Assembly (NCBI GenBank): GCA_950022655.1
Contig: OX465583.1
Coordinates: forward strand, 10,747,798-10,811,797
Direction of reading: 5' to 3'
From: Alentia gelatinosa
Lineage: Eukaryota > Annelida > Polychaeta > Phyllodocida > Polynoidae
Length of the DNA stretch: 64,000 nucleotides
The notes beneath the pieces are model-generated. The model was not told the DNA's origin. It worked only from the letters and a program-made list of their open reading frames with translations, and did not search any database. Below are positions 22,600 through 35,346 of the stretch, piece by piece (position 1 is the stretch's first letter; each line of letters opens with the position of its first letter). The position numbers were made by a program, and so were the translations under genes.

Positions 22600-23835
22600 T
22601 AATAATACTCCAAGTGATACTAGGGAGTATTACATAGTGTCAACTACAAGGAGAATATGGCCACACAGATCGGAATCATGGTAACGTTGTATTTATTACT
22701 CACCTTTCCAGTAATTATCAGGAAAAGAATCTTTAGGGAATACTAGGATTGTGTGCCAAGATGAAGGAGCCGAACAAGTTAGTTTACTAAACCTGTACTA
22801 AACGAGCGAGTTTAGTACAGGTTTAGTAAACTAACGAGTTCGGGTCCGGAATCTTGGCACACTATATTAGTATTCCCTTTATTATATACCTAATATTATT
22901 AAAATAATGTATAGATTTTACCTCAATAGCCTATAATTCATTAATCCAGACGTTATCGATTCATAACAAAGACGTAAAGATGTGTCAGTCCTGCATGCTT
23001 TGAACCCACTGACCCAGAGGTCAATCCACACACTGCAGCACTCGATCTTATACGCAGTTATAAACCTGAGCAGTACAGTGTGATAAAGCATTCATTCTCC
23101 GAGCACATCTTAAGTAAAATACATATTGAGTATATCAACAGAAGAACTGGTTGGAGAGTAAGGGCGCCTATATTCTCCAAACAGATTCTTAGTTGAACCA
23201 AGAACAGACATGGCGGATTTTACGAATTCATGGACTAGACTCACATTAACTATTAAGCTAAGATTTAAGCAGATATTGATCTATTGATATTTCATTTAAG
23301 GTACCAGACAGTTAGGATATATTCATAAAGATTGCAAAAATAGACAAGGAGACTGATATTAACTAGAATATTCAATGTTTATTTTGGTTTATTTACATGA
23401 GATTTGCAACTTGTGTCAACATCACGATATCGCGATATCGCAACACGGTAGGTGCGTCACATTTTCACTCTCCAAACACACATTCTGACGTTATGGCGCC
23501 CTAGCCAGTGCCGTATTGCACACTGTGAAATATGGGATTTAACGGCACGCTCTGGTAATAACTTACAGTTACTATTTGCTTAGCAGACGTTAGTAATTGT
23601 AAGATATACTTGCATCGGTATATAATAAAGGATATTATTAGAAATTTGACCCTATTGCCGTGCTTACTTTATATGAACTAGTTCCTATAATGCCCGTCAG
23701 GTGGCCGAAAAAGATGTATTCTCCTAGGAGATTCCGGATTCTACTCAATAGCGAACTGTAGATTCCATAATCTTAGCATGGAGACTCCGTATTAGGTGGG
23801 TAATAAAGTTAGGGAGTAACACGGTTAGAATGGTA
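22600..23835. mobile_element. Foldback element copy with internal palindrome
   Basis: Left part: GTCAACTACAAGGAGAATA, then GGCCACACAGATCGGAATCA and TTATTACTCACCTTTCCAG. Right part (23640-23830): CTCCTAGGAGATTCCGGATT and TTAGGTGGGTAATAAAG. Both blocks also occur at 35363-35583/38699-42020 and 49746-50115, in the other orientation. A palindrome at about 22738-22880 (AGGGAATACTA ... TAGTATTCCCT, centre GTACTAAACGAGCGAGTTTA) lies within. GATATCGCGATATC occurs at about 23427. Confidence 0.5.
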
Positions 23836-25030
23836 ACTTATTGAGACTAGTAAGAAATAAAGCAAATTGGAATGTAATGCTTAGATAGTCCCTTTGTGAT
23901 ATAGAGCAAAGAAATAGTCACTAATGTAGCAACGCGCGCGGCCATCACTCAGTGCGACAAACAACAAATCTCTCATCTATTGTCATTTAAATGGTTCTCC
24001 ACAAGCACCCGCTTATCATATCTAAGATCGAAATACAGCTTCTGAGAGCTGAGATTCAGGGCTTCCCTGTGGATATACATATAGGAATTATAGGGGAATA
24101 ATTCATTTAGATTTTTCACTTGTTTTCAAAGGAATTGGACTGGGCCTACACCCTCGTCCATGGCACCTGCTATGTCAAACACAGTGTTTATTTCATCCAT
24201 TTGCTGAGTTCTTCTGCCACTTTTAGTGCCAAAACACTATTTCAGCCAATCAGAGGACATATTGGGCTTCATTTTAGTTCTAGCACGAAATTTCTATGAC
24301 CAGAATAACTTGATCAAGCAACAATTTGAATAAAAGAAAAGTTTATCACACAAAAATGAATAAATCAAACAATTTCGTGCCTATACCATTACAAAGAGCA
24401 TACAGAGAGAATTAATTTGATGTATGATATGCTATAGTTTGACAGATGTAAAAGGTCAGCATCTTGAAATAACTACACTGAAAAACTGAATTATCAATTC
24501 TCTGATCCATTTGAAGGCTTCAGGTTCAAGATAAATTATGCAAATTAGCTTTCAAAATTCCTATTTACAAATCCAAGATATGTTTTGCCTTGTATGACAT
24601 GATCTAGATTAGAGAGGAGTATTGTTTGAGTCTTTTTTTTTCATAATCTATGCATCCTTTTTACAGATTTCCCTATTAATATGCAAATTAACTATGACAT
24701 CATCAATATACATGAAAATAAATATCTTCATTGGATTCAGCATGTGAATATACCCCTGTATGCTAAATATCATATCCCTATCATCAATATCTAGAGAGTT
24801 ATTGTAATAAATCTGTTTATCTGTGCTAATCATTATGTGGTGCCATGCCCTTCTACTGTTTTCTATATACTTGAGTTCCTCATATTCAATCTTAATTTGA
24901 CTAGATTTTCCTCCATAAGTCTTGAACTACTTGACCGATTTTTGAAGTTTAAGTATCTTTGTAATCCTCTCTTTCAAAACTTTCATATATCATTCTAATT
25001 ATAGATATGAAATTCAATTTTTCATTTGCG
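23836..25030. other. Non-coding stretch
   Basis: AT-rich, no supported gene. A block ATAGAGCAAAGAAATAGTC near 23898 is shared with the repeat at 18890-19480. Confidence 0.45.
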
Positions 25031-25039
25031 TAGCTACCT

Positions 25040-25335
25040 AGGCAGCTCTGTAAACCACTCGAATCTGATGTCGGAATACACTCGCTAGCGCTCGTGTATT
25101 ACTACGCGTCAACCTCTCGTGGTTTACGGTCGCCTATCCACAGAATCATCGATTATTGTCTATATACACACACTAAATCATCTAAACCCCGTTTAATTCC
25201 CATACACTTACAATATTTACACACATACATTCAAACACCATTAGATTTAAACACTTGTTCAGATACTTTAAACAGATAACTTACACACCTAAACACAATA
25301 TCAATAAGCGTTTCGCCATTTAGGGTTTACACACT
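25040..25335. mobile_element. Palindrome joined to a truncated left end of the minisatellite transposon
   Basis: At about 25045-25150, AACCACTCGA...ACACTCGCTAGCGCTCGTGT...CTCGTGGTTTAC is a diverged palindrome. Directly after CTATATA comes CACACACTAAATCATC, then CCGTTTAATTCCCATACACT, closely matching the left ends at 35584 and 38793. Only about 170 bases of that element are present. Confidence 0.55.
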
Positions 25336-25556
25336 ATCTTTGAGTAATGGGGTTAGAATGGCGTGTTAGAAAAATTAATGACTATACACAGCTTCATGAA
25401 ATTCACCAGAGGGATGAAATAAACTTCCTGGTCACCACAGTGAAGGTGAACAAGGATTAAAACACACTCTACACCACCCTATACATGAAGTCAACAGACA
25501 CAAACACTAGACTGGTTCCCTGCCCAAATGAAACTAGGAGCATATGTTATTTCCAT

Positions 25557-26049
25557 TCATAATGGAAGAGCGCGGTATACCAAAATCTCATAAAATAAAA
25601 GTAAGATAATATCAATAATTTGGTATATTTCTTTTGAGATGTTTGTCATTTTCTGGCTAACGTTTTTGATTTTGACTTGTGCCTGGTCTAGCATACCACA
25701 GATCACATTCAACTTGTCGAGTTTGTGACTGAATTTTTTCATTTAGGGTCTTGGTCAACTGCCCTACTTCTCTGGCTAATAGGTCAGCTATGCCACTCAG
25801 TTTGCTCTTTGATAGCCCTTTAGCGCTTGATGCACTCAGGTTTGTTTTGCTTGAAGGTACTTCATTTGGAGTACTAGTGCCCTTGGTGATCCTCTTACTA
25901 ACATATTTGTCATCTGTTTTCCTTCTACTCCTAAGAGTTCTTTTGACATCTTCAGATGGGATATCATCTGGAACATTCATATATTTGGCACAATTATCAT
26001 AGTCCATTGATATCTGATTTCTGTTGATTTGCTGCACCACAATGCACAC
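25557..26049 (-). pseudogene. Degraded ORF, possible retroelement gag/ORF1
   Basis: A minus-strand frame of 130 codons (SRRKTDDKYVSKRITKG, then a Ser/Lys-rich linker and LLAREVGQLTKTLNE) continues after one frameshift near 25740 as KFSHKLDKLNVICGMLDQAQ and VKIKNVSQKMTNISKEI. The heptad-like ending suggests a coiled coil, as in gag or LINE ORF1 proteins. I do not recognise the family. Confidence 0.3.
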
Positions 26050-26268
26050 ACGTTCACATGGTCACTCAGCCATGAAAGTTCATTTAAAGGAACCAAGTCA
26101 GTAGTGAGGCAGGGATACGGAATACAGGGATACTGGTCACCTGATCCTTTTACCAGGCCTTTATAGTTGGTGCATGGATAGTGAAGTGTTAGATTCTCTG
26201 CAATAAGCTGAAAGCTTGTGTGAGCATTCTATCCCCTAGATGATGTATATGAGCGCGATTTCCCGCGC
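26050..26268. other. Non-coding
   Basis: No supported ORF. Contains a short palindrome GAGCGCGATTTCCCGCGCTC at about 26251-26270. Confidence 0.4.
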
Positions 26269-26269
26269 T

Positions 26270-26580
26270 CAACTAGGAGCAAATAGGATGTTCATCATAG
26301 ATGAATGAGCGTGCAAATATAATTGAATGACAATTAAAAGGTTTGGGTTAGATTCAGTCTACGGATGGTTTTCTGTAATCCATTTGCACCCAGTCAACTT
26401 GCTATTTCTGTAACTGCTTATCTAGGATCCAAACAGATCCAGTACCAGTGGGTCTTGAGGTATTTTGGTCTTGAGTGATTGGTCGTGGTCAGCTGGGCAC
26501 GCCTCTAAGACCCTGAGACACTGGCTCCCTGCTCTGTTCTCACTATCACAATGAACAACATGCAGATAGTAAAGGGATCG
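26270..26580. repeat. Dispersed repeat, copy 1
   Basis: About 310 bases (TAGGAGCAAATAGGATGTTC ... GTCAGCTGGGCACGC ... ACATGCAGATAGTAAAG) match 53476-53790 with scattered differences. No ORF or inverted ends. Possibly a SINE-like or LTR-like fragment. Confidence 0.7.
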
Positions 26581-27315
26581 TTTTCTGGAAGTTGGCAAAT
26601 GATGACTTCGACCCAAAGGAGTTGCTTTCTGTATATATTTCATCCTTGTACATATATACTAAAAGAATAGAGGACACACAGGATATAGACCATGGAGAAC
26701 GAACTGCAATGCAGGCTGCAGAACGGGTTCTCAATACTAATATGGGACAGGAATACCAGGGGTGAGATAATGGATATTTCACCGTCGTAGCCCTCGTGGA
26801 TGACCCCAATACCAGTGGTATATATACACATATAATTTGATAAATAGAGTGAAAATGTTAGACATGACTTATATTCACAAAGAATGTAGAAATACATGGC
26901 AACAGGTTCGGAGACTGTGGGTAAGTGGCCGGATATATATACTCGCTTCACCTGGATTGTCAGGTAAAGGAGTCATTCCGACCTAGTTTGTGCCTCTCCC
27001 ATTGGTCAATCCTATCATGTGACCTTAAAACTCTCTATAATTGGACTGCTGGTCACTGGTGTGTTTTTGTTTGTTTTTGTTTATGTGATGTCCTCTAGTG
27101 TGATGTTGGTGTACCAGTATTGTTAGTCCTTCCCTCTGTGGGTTTGTGTGAGAGAGTTGTATTGAGTACATTGGGGGTTTGTATTTAGAGGTAGCTGTTT
27201 TGGACTGCCTCCCCTACCAGCAGTTTTGAACAATCTCATCAGGCTATGATTGGCTGTTGTGTTTTTTTATTTTTATATTGTCACTCCTGTCGCTTGGATA
27301 ACCCCAGAGTGTGAC
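26581..27315. other. Non-coding stretch
   Basis: No supported gene. 26640-26770 resembles 50360-50470 (GGATATAGACCATGGAGAA and AATACCAGGGGT), a diverged dispersed repeat. Confidence 0.4.
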
Positions 27316-30050
27316 TTATGTATTGCAAATCTTTTCTGCCGCATGGTCGTCGGTTGGATGGGTCCTGTGTACCACTTTCAGTGGAAAAAAGTTTTGACGT
27401 GGCATTCGGTATTGGAGCTTTTCTATCATATCTTGACTTCCAAGTCTGTGGATCCAGTAGTACTCAATCTTTAGTCTCAGTTGTTTAGCAGCCCTACTAT
27501 CTGGGTGTCTGTAGACAAAGTTCAAGAAATTGAACTTTATGTCTTTCCCACCTTGGTGTTCCCTGTTGTTAAAGTGTTTCACTACATCACTTATTTTGCT
27601 TTTGTGTTTCACCGATTCTTTCTTTGATCTTTCTTTTTGTTTGTTCCGTCTCTCTCAATCCAGATTGCACACCTGACCAGGTAAACAAACAGTCACATTG
27701 TTGACACATGAGTGGGGGACTGACTCAGACCCACCCACCCTACACACACATAGGTGTCAAACAAGCCCACAAGTTGACACAAAAATAAACATACACATAT
27801 ATGTGAAAATATTCACCTTGCAATGCAGACCGAAATGTATCTGATGAGCCAGACGATGGCAAAACTGCACATATTAATCATGTTTGGAGGGATCCCAAAA
27901 GACAGGAAGACCACCATCTCAGTGGCCAAAGGTCAAGGCTGTTCGGAAGGGACACACCCCTCAGAACAACCAACCCCACAACCCCCAAACAACAGTGTAT
28001 ACATGTAACCACAGACAACCACGGTTTCACCCAATGAGAAGAAGAGAAAAACCGGAAATCAGCCGAAATGCTCGAAATTCTGTGGATCAAACACCTTACC
28101 TGGTCAGTAGTGCAGTTATACTCAGTCTCTCAACACGCCTCGTGACCTGATTTCCTTTCTTTTTGTTTGGCCCACATATTGGGTTGTGCACCGTTTGCTG
28201 GTTATAAATGAAGTACACCAGGTTCGAGCTGTTGCATGTGACATTGTATTCTGTTGTGTGTTCTCTGTCCATGGTGTTGCTTTTGATTTTTTTCTGATTT
28301 GTTGATGATTTTGTAATATTTGCAGTTCTGTGTTTTGCTCTCTATCGAGTTGCTCTTTTTTCTTTCATTTTTCTGTGCTTGCCCAAAAGTCGTTCTCGCA
28401 CATACTAGGTAGTCCCTAAGGTTCTTAGGTCTTCTGTAGCCTCTTGTGAGCCTACTTTCATACAGTGACTTTGTTCTTGTTGATTTTCCTAGTATTGGTC
28501 AGTTTTTCTGGACCATTTCGGTAGTGCATTTCTACCCTGTTGGTAGGTTCTGATAAGGAAGGTTTTGTCTTCCTCTGGTGGTTTTTCTTTCCATTCTTTT
28601 CCTTTATTGTTGCTGCTCGGTCGATTTTGTCGACTTTGTTTTTGCAGTGTCTGAGGATCTGTTCTGGGTACCCCCTTTCTCTGAACTCTTTCATTTTGGT
28701 TTGGGCATGTCTTTCATAGTCCTTTGGTCATGAGCATATCCTTTTAACTCTTAGCAGTTGTGAGTAGGGTATACTCTGTCTCTGGGTCGGTGGATGAGCC
28801 GAGTCATATCTCAGATAGGTATTTTTATCCGTGGGTTTAGTGTATAGATCACTCACTAGTTTCCCCCCTGCTGCATTTTCGATTTTTGTGTTGAGGAAGG
28901 TGATGGAGTTGGTTGGTTGAGATGAAGAATATATCGTCAATATTTTTTTGGTTTCTGTTGGTATGCCACATCCTCCTCTAAATTTTCCATGAATATGTTG
29001 GCGTACGACGGTGCCAGTCTTGTGCCCATGGCGGTGCCTCCAATTTGGAGGTAATCTGTCCCGCTGAATTGTATATTATTCATTTTTAGGACCTTTTCTA
29101 GAAGATCTACTAGGATTTCATTGCTTGGTTTTTGTGTATTACCTCTGCATTTCTCTAGTTTCTGTCTTACCGCTTCTATTCCCTCTTGGTTGGGTATGTT
29201 TGTATACAGGCCGCCAATGTCCAGAATGCCTATGATGTCTTCTGGGTCTAGGTCTTTGAGCCCTTCTATCTTTTGTAGGAAGTGGTTTGTATTCTTGATG
29301 TAGGATTTGATCTTGGGGACCTCTGGTTTGAAAAAGTGATCCACGCAGGCAACCATTGGCTGAGACCACTGGTCTACCTGGTGGGGGAATAACTCCTTTG
29401 TGGATCTTGGGAGAAAGTATACCTGTGGGGTGCGGTGTTCCTTGGTTTTGAGGCTTTTCCCATTTTTTCGCTCAGTTCTCTTTCTTCCACTAGTTTCTCT
29501 ATTTTCGTCAATCTCTCTATTGTGTTTTTTCGTGATATCCTTCTTGGTCTCTTTGTACACCTTGGTCTCAGTTGTCGCTTTGCTTCTTTGACATATGCTT
29601 GGGTATCTTGGATAGCGATTGCTCCCCCTTTGTCGGCGGGTTTGATTGTGATTGACCGGTCCTTGGAAAGGGAGTTCAGGGTTTATCTCTCATTTCTACT
29701 GATGTTATGTTTGACCTTGATTTTATTAACCTTTTTGACCAAGAGATTAATTTTGTTTACTGCGATGAAACCTTCTAAATTGCTGGATCCCTGGGGGGCA
29801 GTCCAGTTTGATTTGCTACCTAGTTTTTTGGCTAATTCATTGTCATGGAAGCCAGAAAGTGCATCACTCAGTGGGTCACTTTATGGCTGCGTCCATTTCC
29901 TATCTGTTACCCTTGTCAAAGAATTGTCTAATTCTCAAGTTTCGATGGAACGAGAGTTCAACATCAGAAATATGATTTTTCGAGAGATTTACTTCATTAC
30001 CAAAAATTACATTTCTTTTTTGATTGGGGTTGGTCTGTACTGACTTCACC
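27316..30050 (-). pseudogene. Penelope-like element 2: reverse transcriptase and GIY-YIG
   Basis: Reading right to left: LGSKSNWTAPQGSSNL (about 29790), SITIKPADKGGAIAI (about 29640), VYFLPRSTKELFP (about 29420), ILDIGGLYTNIPNQEGIEAV (about 29200; first catalytic Asp box), YLQIGGTAMGTRLAPSYANI (about 29030), NIDDIFFI (28921-28949; catalytic Asp pair, in a shifted frame), a deletion, then ITFLNTK and DLYTKPTDKNTYL (about 28830). The GIY-YIG endonuclease begins CNSSNLVYFIYNQQT (about 28220) and is interrupted at about 27673-28107. It resumes at 27610 with VVKHFNNREHQGG and ends near IEYYWIHRLGS. Several frameshifts make it inactive. Its 5' part is the tandem array at 29948-33927. Confidence 0.85.
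27673..28107. mobile_element. Small insertion inside the GIY-YIG domain of Penelope-like element 2
   Basis: CTGACCAGGTAA (27673-27684) and TTACCTGGTCAG (28096-28107) are perfect 12-bp inverted repeats flanking 435 bases that break the endonuclease reading. No clear target duplication was found, so the ends are provisional. Confidence 0.45.
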
Positions 30051-33000
30051 CCCTGCAACAGGTTTTTTTTTTCGAATTGACATCTTTTCTTTGATGAGAA
30101 TCAGTGACACCAGGCAAAGAATACAGGTTCAAAGCTTTATTTGGAAAACCTCCACCAAACATTTTGTCAGTGCAAACAATGTCAGTATCAGTGTCCATGG
30201 TCGTACGTGTAAGTACGTCATCATTGTTTGTGTCTCTTAGCCTCAGAGGCTGGTGGTCTGGGTAACTGGGGCTATGAAGCAGCCCCTGTTCCCCCTGTTA
30301 TTTTCTGGCTGGGAGGTTTTGGGTTTGAGAATTTTCCCCTTGTGGTGAAGGGGTCGGCATATTGGGCCTTGGTGGGGGTGCTGCTTTCCCTGCTCACAAG
30401 GCGTTCTTGTAGGATCTCTTTTTCCTTGTTCCAATCTCTTTTGGCAGTTATGTCGAAGTGACGATGCATTTTGTCGGTCATCTGTTTGGTCTCAGAGTGG
30501 GACTTACCGCCTACTCTGATCATCCTTGTTAACATGCCACAAGCATGATTGCGTACATGTTTCTTCATATCTTGTTTGGTTTTAAGTGCCACTGCTGTGA
30601 TCTGCATGATGCATGCAGTGGACTCCTTGTCTTCCTTGGCAATGAGGCGCTTTGTCTGGTCATCGATGTAGCCCGGTCTCGGGGACAGGCCGCAGTCCAG
30701 GCTTCAGGTTTACCCGGGTTGCCCGCTTGTAGAAACCTGTTCTGGCCTCTGTTTTGTGGTATCTGGCATTAGTTTCCCTTTTGTCCCTCCACGTATAGTG
30801 GGTAGTCTCAGGGAGTAGATCATCAATCACCTGTTTGGATGAGAAAGATTGATCAGTTTTGTTGTCATTTTTATCATGAGCGGTTTCAACATTTCTATAA
30901 CATTGGTGTTATCATCAATATCAGTATTGATTCTATTCCCAAATTCAGATTTGGCATCATAGCTAATCTTTCCTGAAATTGTTACTTTATTAGCGCCTTG
31001 GTTTGAGACTTTAATGTGTTTTTGATAAATCTATGTCTGTTGAGAGAATGTTCGTTTTTATAGAACTACCCTGTTCAATTGTTCTTGTATGGAAGTGACT
31101 CCCCCATGCTATGAACGTGTATCTTTTTGTTTGAGAGTGCACCCCCTGGTTCGCGGGTGGTAACTGGTCGACTTTCATTTTGGTTGGCGAGTGATCCCCC
31201 CCACCAGTTGGCGGTTTGCATTGCGCCTTGTTGTGGCGGCGTTTCATTTTGTGAGTGGCCCTCCCACCCCCCCGAACGAGAGTTCAACATCAGAAATATG
31301 ATTTTTCGAGAGATTTACTTCATTACCAAAAATTACATTTCTTTTTTGATTGGGGTTGGTCTGTACTGACTTCACCCCCTGCAACAGGTTTTTTTTTTCG
31401 AATTGACATCTTTTCTTTGATGAGAATCAGTGACACCAGGCAAAGAATACAGGTTCAAAGCTTTATTTGGAAAACCTCCACCAAACATTTTGTCAGTGCA
31501 AACAATGTCAGTATCAGTGTCCATGGTCGTACGTGTAAGTACGTCATCATTGTTTGTGTCTCTTAGCCTCAGAGGCTGGTGGTCTGGGTAACTGGGGCTA
31601 TGAAGCAGCCCCTGTTCCCCCTGTTATTTTCTGGCTGGGAGGTTTTGGGTTTGAGAATTTTCCCCTTGTGGTGAAGGGGTCGGCATATTGGGCCTTGGTG
31701 GGGGTGCTGCTTTCCCTGCTCACAAGGCGTTCTTGTAGGATCTCTTTTTCCTTGTTCCAATCTCTTTTGGCAGTTATGTCGAAGTGACGATGCATTTTGT
31801 TGGTCATCTGTTTGGTCTCAGAGTGGGACTTACCGCCTACTCTGATCATCCTTGTTAACATGCCACAAGCATGATTGCGTACATGTTTCTTCATATCTTG
31901 TTTGGTTTTAAGTGCCACTGCTGTGATCTGCATGATGCATGCAGTGGACTCCTTGTGTTCCTTGGCAATGAGGCGCTTTGTCTGGTCATCGATGTAGCCT
32001 GGTCTCGGGGACAGGCCGCAGTCCAGGCTTCAGGTTTACCCGGGTTGCCCGCTTGTAGAAACCTGTTCTGGCCTCTGTTTTGTGGTATCTGGCATTAGTT
32101 TCCCTTATGTCCCTCCACGTATAGTGGGTAGTCTCAGGGAGTAGATCATCAATCACCTGTTTGGATGAGAAAGATTGATCAGTTTTGTTGTCATTTTTAT
32201 CATGAGCGGTTTCAACATTTCTATAACATTGGTGTTATCATCAATATCAGTATTGATTCTATTCCCAAATTCAGATTTGGCATCATAGCTAATCTTTCCT
32301 GAAATTGTTACTTTATTAGCGCCTTGGTTTGAGACTTTAATGTGTTTTTGATAAATCTATGTCTGTTGAGAGAATGTTCGTTTTTATAGAACTACCCTGT
32401 TCAATTGTTCTTGTATGGAAGTGACTCCCCCATGCTATGAACGTGTATCTTTTTGTTTGAGAGTGCACCCCCTGGTTCGCGGGTGGTAACTGGTCGACTT
32501 TCATTTTGGTTGGCGAGTGATCCCCCCCACCAGTTGGCGGTTTGCATTGCGCCTTGTTGTGGCGGCGTTTCATTTTGTGAGTGGCCCTCCCACCCCCCCG
32601 AACGAGAGTTCAACATCAGAAATATGATTTTTCGAGAGATTTACTTCATTACCAAAAATTACATTTCTTTTTTGATTGGGGTTGGTCTGTACTGACTTCA
32701 CCCCCTGCAACAGGTTTTTTTTTTCGAATTGACATCTTTTCTTTGATGAGAATCAGTGACACCAGGCAAAGAATACAGGTTCAAAGCTTTATTTGGAAAA
32801 CCTCCACCAAACATTTTGTCAGTGCAAACAATGTCAGTATCAGTGTCCATGGTCGTACGTGTAAGTACGTCATCATTGTTTGTGTCTCTTAGCCTCAGAG
32901 GCTGGTGGTCTGGGTAACTGGGGCTATGAAGCAGCCCCTGTTCCCCCTGTTATTTTCTGGCTGGGAGGTTTTGGGTTTGAGAATTTTCCCCTTGTGGTGA

Positions 33001-33927
33001 AGGGGTCGGCATATTGGGCCTTGGTGGGGGTGCTGCTTTCCCTGCTCACAAGGCGTTCTTGTAGGATCTCTTTTTCCTTGTTCCAATCTCTTTTGGCAGT
33101 TATGTCGAAGTGACGATGCATTTTGTCGGTCATCTGTTTGGTCTCAGAGTGGGACTTACCGCCTACTCTGATCATCCTTGTTAACATGCCACAAGCATGA
33201 TTGCGTACATGTTTCTTCATATCTTGTTTGGTTTTAAGTGCCACTGCTGTGATCTGCATGATGCATGCAGTGGACTCCTTGTGTTCCTTGGCAATGAGGC
33301 GCTTTGTCTGGTCATCGATGTAGCCTGGTCTCGGGGACAGGCCGCAGTCCAGGCTTCAGGTTTACCCGGGTTGCCCGCTTGTAGAAACCTGTTCTGGCCT
33401 CTGTTTTGTGGTATCTGGCATTAGTTTCCCTTATGTCCCTCCACGTATAGTGGGTAGTCTCAGGGAGTAGATCATCAATCACCTGTTTGGATGAGAAAGA
33501 TTGATCAGTTTTGTTGTCATTTTTATCATGAGCGGTTTCAACATTTCTATAACATTGGTGTTATCATCAATATCAGTATTGATTCTATTCCCAAAATTCA
33601 GATTTGGCATCATAGATAATCTTTCCTGAAATTGTTACTTTATTAGCACCTTGGTTTGAGACTTGAATGTGTTTTTGATAAATCTATGTCTGTTGGGAGA
33701 ATGTTCGTGTTTATAGAACTACCCTGTTCAATTGGAAGGTTGTTCTTGTATGGAAGTGACTCCCCCATGCTATGAACGTGTATCTTTTTGTTTGAGAGTG
33801 CACCCCCTGGTTCGCGGGTGGTAACTGGTCGACTTTCATTTTGATTGGCGAGTGATCCCCCCCAAGTTGGCGGTTTGCATTGCGCCTTGTTGTGGCGGCG
33901 TTTCATTTTGTGAGTGCCCCTCCCACC
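29948..33927 (-). repeat. Three tandem 1,326-bp units: reiterated 5' part of Penelope-like element 2
   Basis: Units start at 29948, 31274 and 32600 (GAACGAGAGTTCAACATC each time), an exact 1,326-base period; the last ends near 33927. In minus orientation each unit holds the element's upstream ORF (about 78 codons MKRRHNKAQCKPPTGGG..., then 111 codons MQITAVALKTKQDMKKHVRN...). It ends exactly after NLSKNHISDVELSF, the N-terminal motif of the reverse transcriptase. Only the leftmost unit continues into the polymerase. Units 1 and 2 differ at a handful of bases; unit 3 has small indels (for example an extra TTGGAAGGT). I do not recognise a domain in the upstream ORF. Confidence 0.9.
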
Positions 33928-33973
33928 CTCCCCCTACACTCCCCCTCAGGCGCGGGTGACTCGCGGCCGGTGA

Positions 33974-34259
33974 AGTGCCAAAATCGGTTACCCTGCCAAA
34001 ATGGTAATTATCGCCCACCCAATACACGAATGCGTCTGCACACGCTCTTCCGGTCAGATTTCACGGACTATTGGACGTACTACTATTTTGATGTGATTTG
34101 AATGTAAATAAATGAAAAGAGTAGTATTTAGACATGAGAATTACATGTCGTGATATGCTTAATTTCGGCAAATTTCATCACTATGTATGCTCGCGCATGC
34201 GCACAAGATACTAGTGGGCGATAATTACCATTTTTGGCAGGGTAACCGTTTTTGGCACT
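33974..34259. mobile_element. MITE with inverted repeats of about 45 bp
   Basis: AAGTGCCAAAATCGGTTACC followed by CTGCCAAAATGGTAATTATC on the left is mirrored on the right by GATAATTACC, TTTTTGGCAG and GGTAACCGTTTTTGGCACT. No ORF. Confidence 0.75.
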
Positions 34260-34454
34260 ACATGGGCGCTGTCCCTGTTGGGTCAGCGTGTCGGTCTCCG
34301 ATATCTCGGTGTAGTTTTCACCTGCATATTCACAAAGATACACGCAGATAACGTCATATAGGAAAGGAGAAGGAATACAAATAGACACTGGCACCTACAG
34401 CCACAGCCTGCCGTTTTCACAGCTTGTTTGGCTATCACACCTTCTGAGACCTTG

Positions 34455-34790
34455 TGCTGTAATACACGGAAACAGAGTTTGCCATATATGGTCATATGCA
34501 AAGTGGAAAAGGGAGTGTAAACAAACTTTGGAAGTATATCTCTTTAAAAATTTGCAAACTCATTGTGTAACAACTCCATAACATTTTATGCAGAGCAGTA
34601 CAGACTTGAATATCCAAGTGCATGAGCCCTGCATGTGCATCCCATTTGATGAGGTACAGATGCTACAGGCTGTGGTGTGGCATTAAATGCAGCACAGCCT
34701 TGGTGGACTTTTTTTGCATTGATATACTTCCACAATCAGTTTGTTTACGCTCCCTATAATGAAACCCTGTTTTCGTGTTACTCCCAAGTC
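34455..34790. mobile_element. MITE with diverged inverted repeats
   Basis: GTAATACACGGAAACAGAG and GGGAGTGTAAACAAACT on the left are mirrored by AGTTTGTTTACGCTCCCT and CCTGTTTTCGTGTTACTCC on the right. No coding potential. Confidence 0.6.
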
Positions 34791-34949
34791 AAGACTCTTG
34801 TATACATACTTATTATAGGAGGTGTCCCATGTTCCATGCCTGTCCGACGGATCCATCGCATATCATGAACATCTCGAGATGTGCGATGTGACAGATTCAT
34901 CGCATCCCACCAGCATCCAAGCCTCCGCTTCCCCCTACTATCACCGCCA

Positions 34950-35346
34950 TCACAGACTATTTACGTTATATCTATAGTAACATAACTAGTCATAATTCTC
35001 TTATATCGCTCTTTCTCGATTATAAGAAAGCGTTTGACACGGTTTCTCATGATATTCTCCAACATAAAATCTACAGTCTTGGCCTCAACCATTCCACTTG
35101 TTCTTGGTTCCGCAGTTACGTTTCCGACCAAAAGACAATGTGTGCATTTAGATGGACACACCTCTTGTTTCTCAACCCATTACAGTAGAACCCCGCCTAA
35201 CGGACACCCCGCGTAAGCGGACACCCCGCGTTAGCGGACACTTTTGCTCGGAACGGAAATTTTGATTTACAGAGTCCCACAAGGTTCGGTGTTGGGCCCC
35301 ACCCTATTTCTTATCTTTATGAATGATTTGCCAGTATTACTTATAA
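34950..35346 (+). pseudogene. Nested LINE, segment 1 (reverse transcriptase)
   Basis: SLISLFLDYKKAFDTVSHDI (first catalytic Asp box) at about 35000-35060, then GLNHSTCSWFRSYVSDQK. The frame is cut at about 35185 by a piece of about 80 bases that begins ACAGTAGAACCCCGCC, which resembles a pogo-like transposon end. It resumes at 35274 with VPQGSVLGPTLFLIFMNDLP. It then breaks at about 35360, where the foldback element begins. The rest of the same LINE lies at 42020-43018. Confidence 0.8.
35185..35262. mobile_element. Pogo-like terminal fragment inserted in the LINE
   Basis: ACAGTAGAACCCCGCCTAAC followed by three diverged copies of CGGACACCCCGCG(T/C)TA. The opening is the common terminus of pogo/Tigger-like Tc1-mariner elements. 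It separates two halves of a LINE frame. Right end not seen. Confidence 0.45.
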
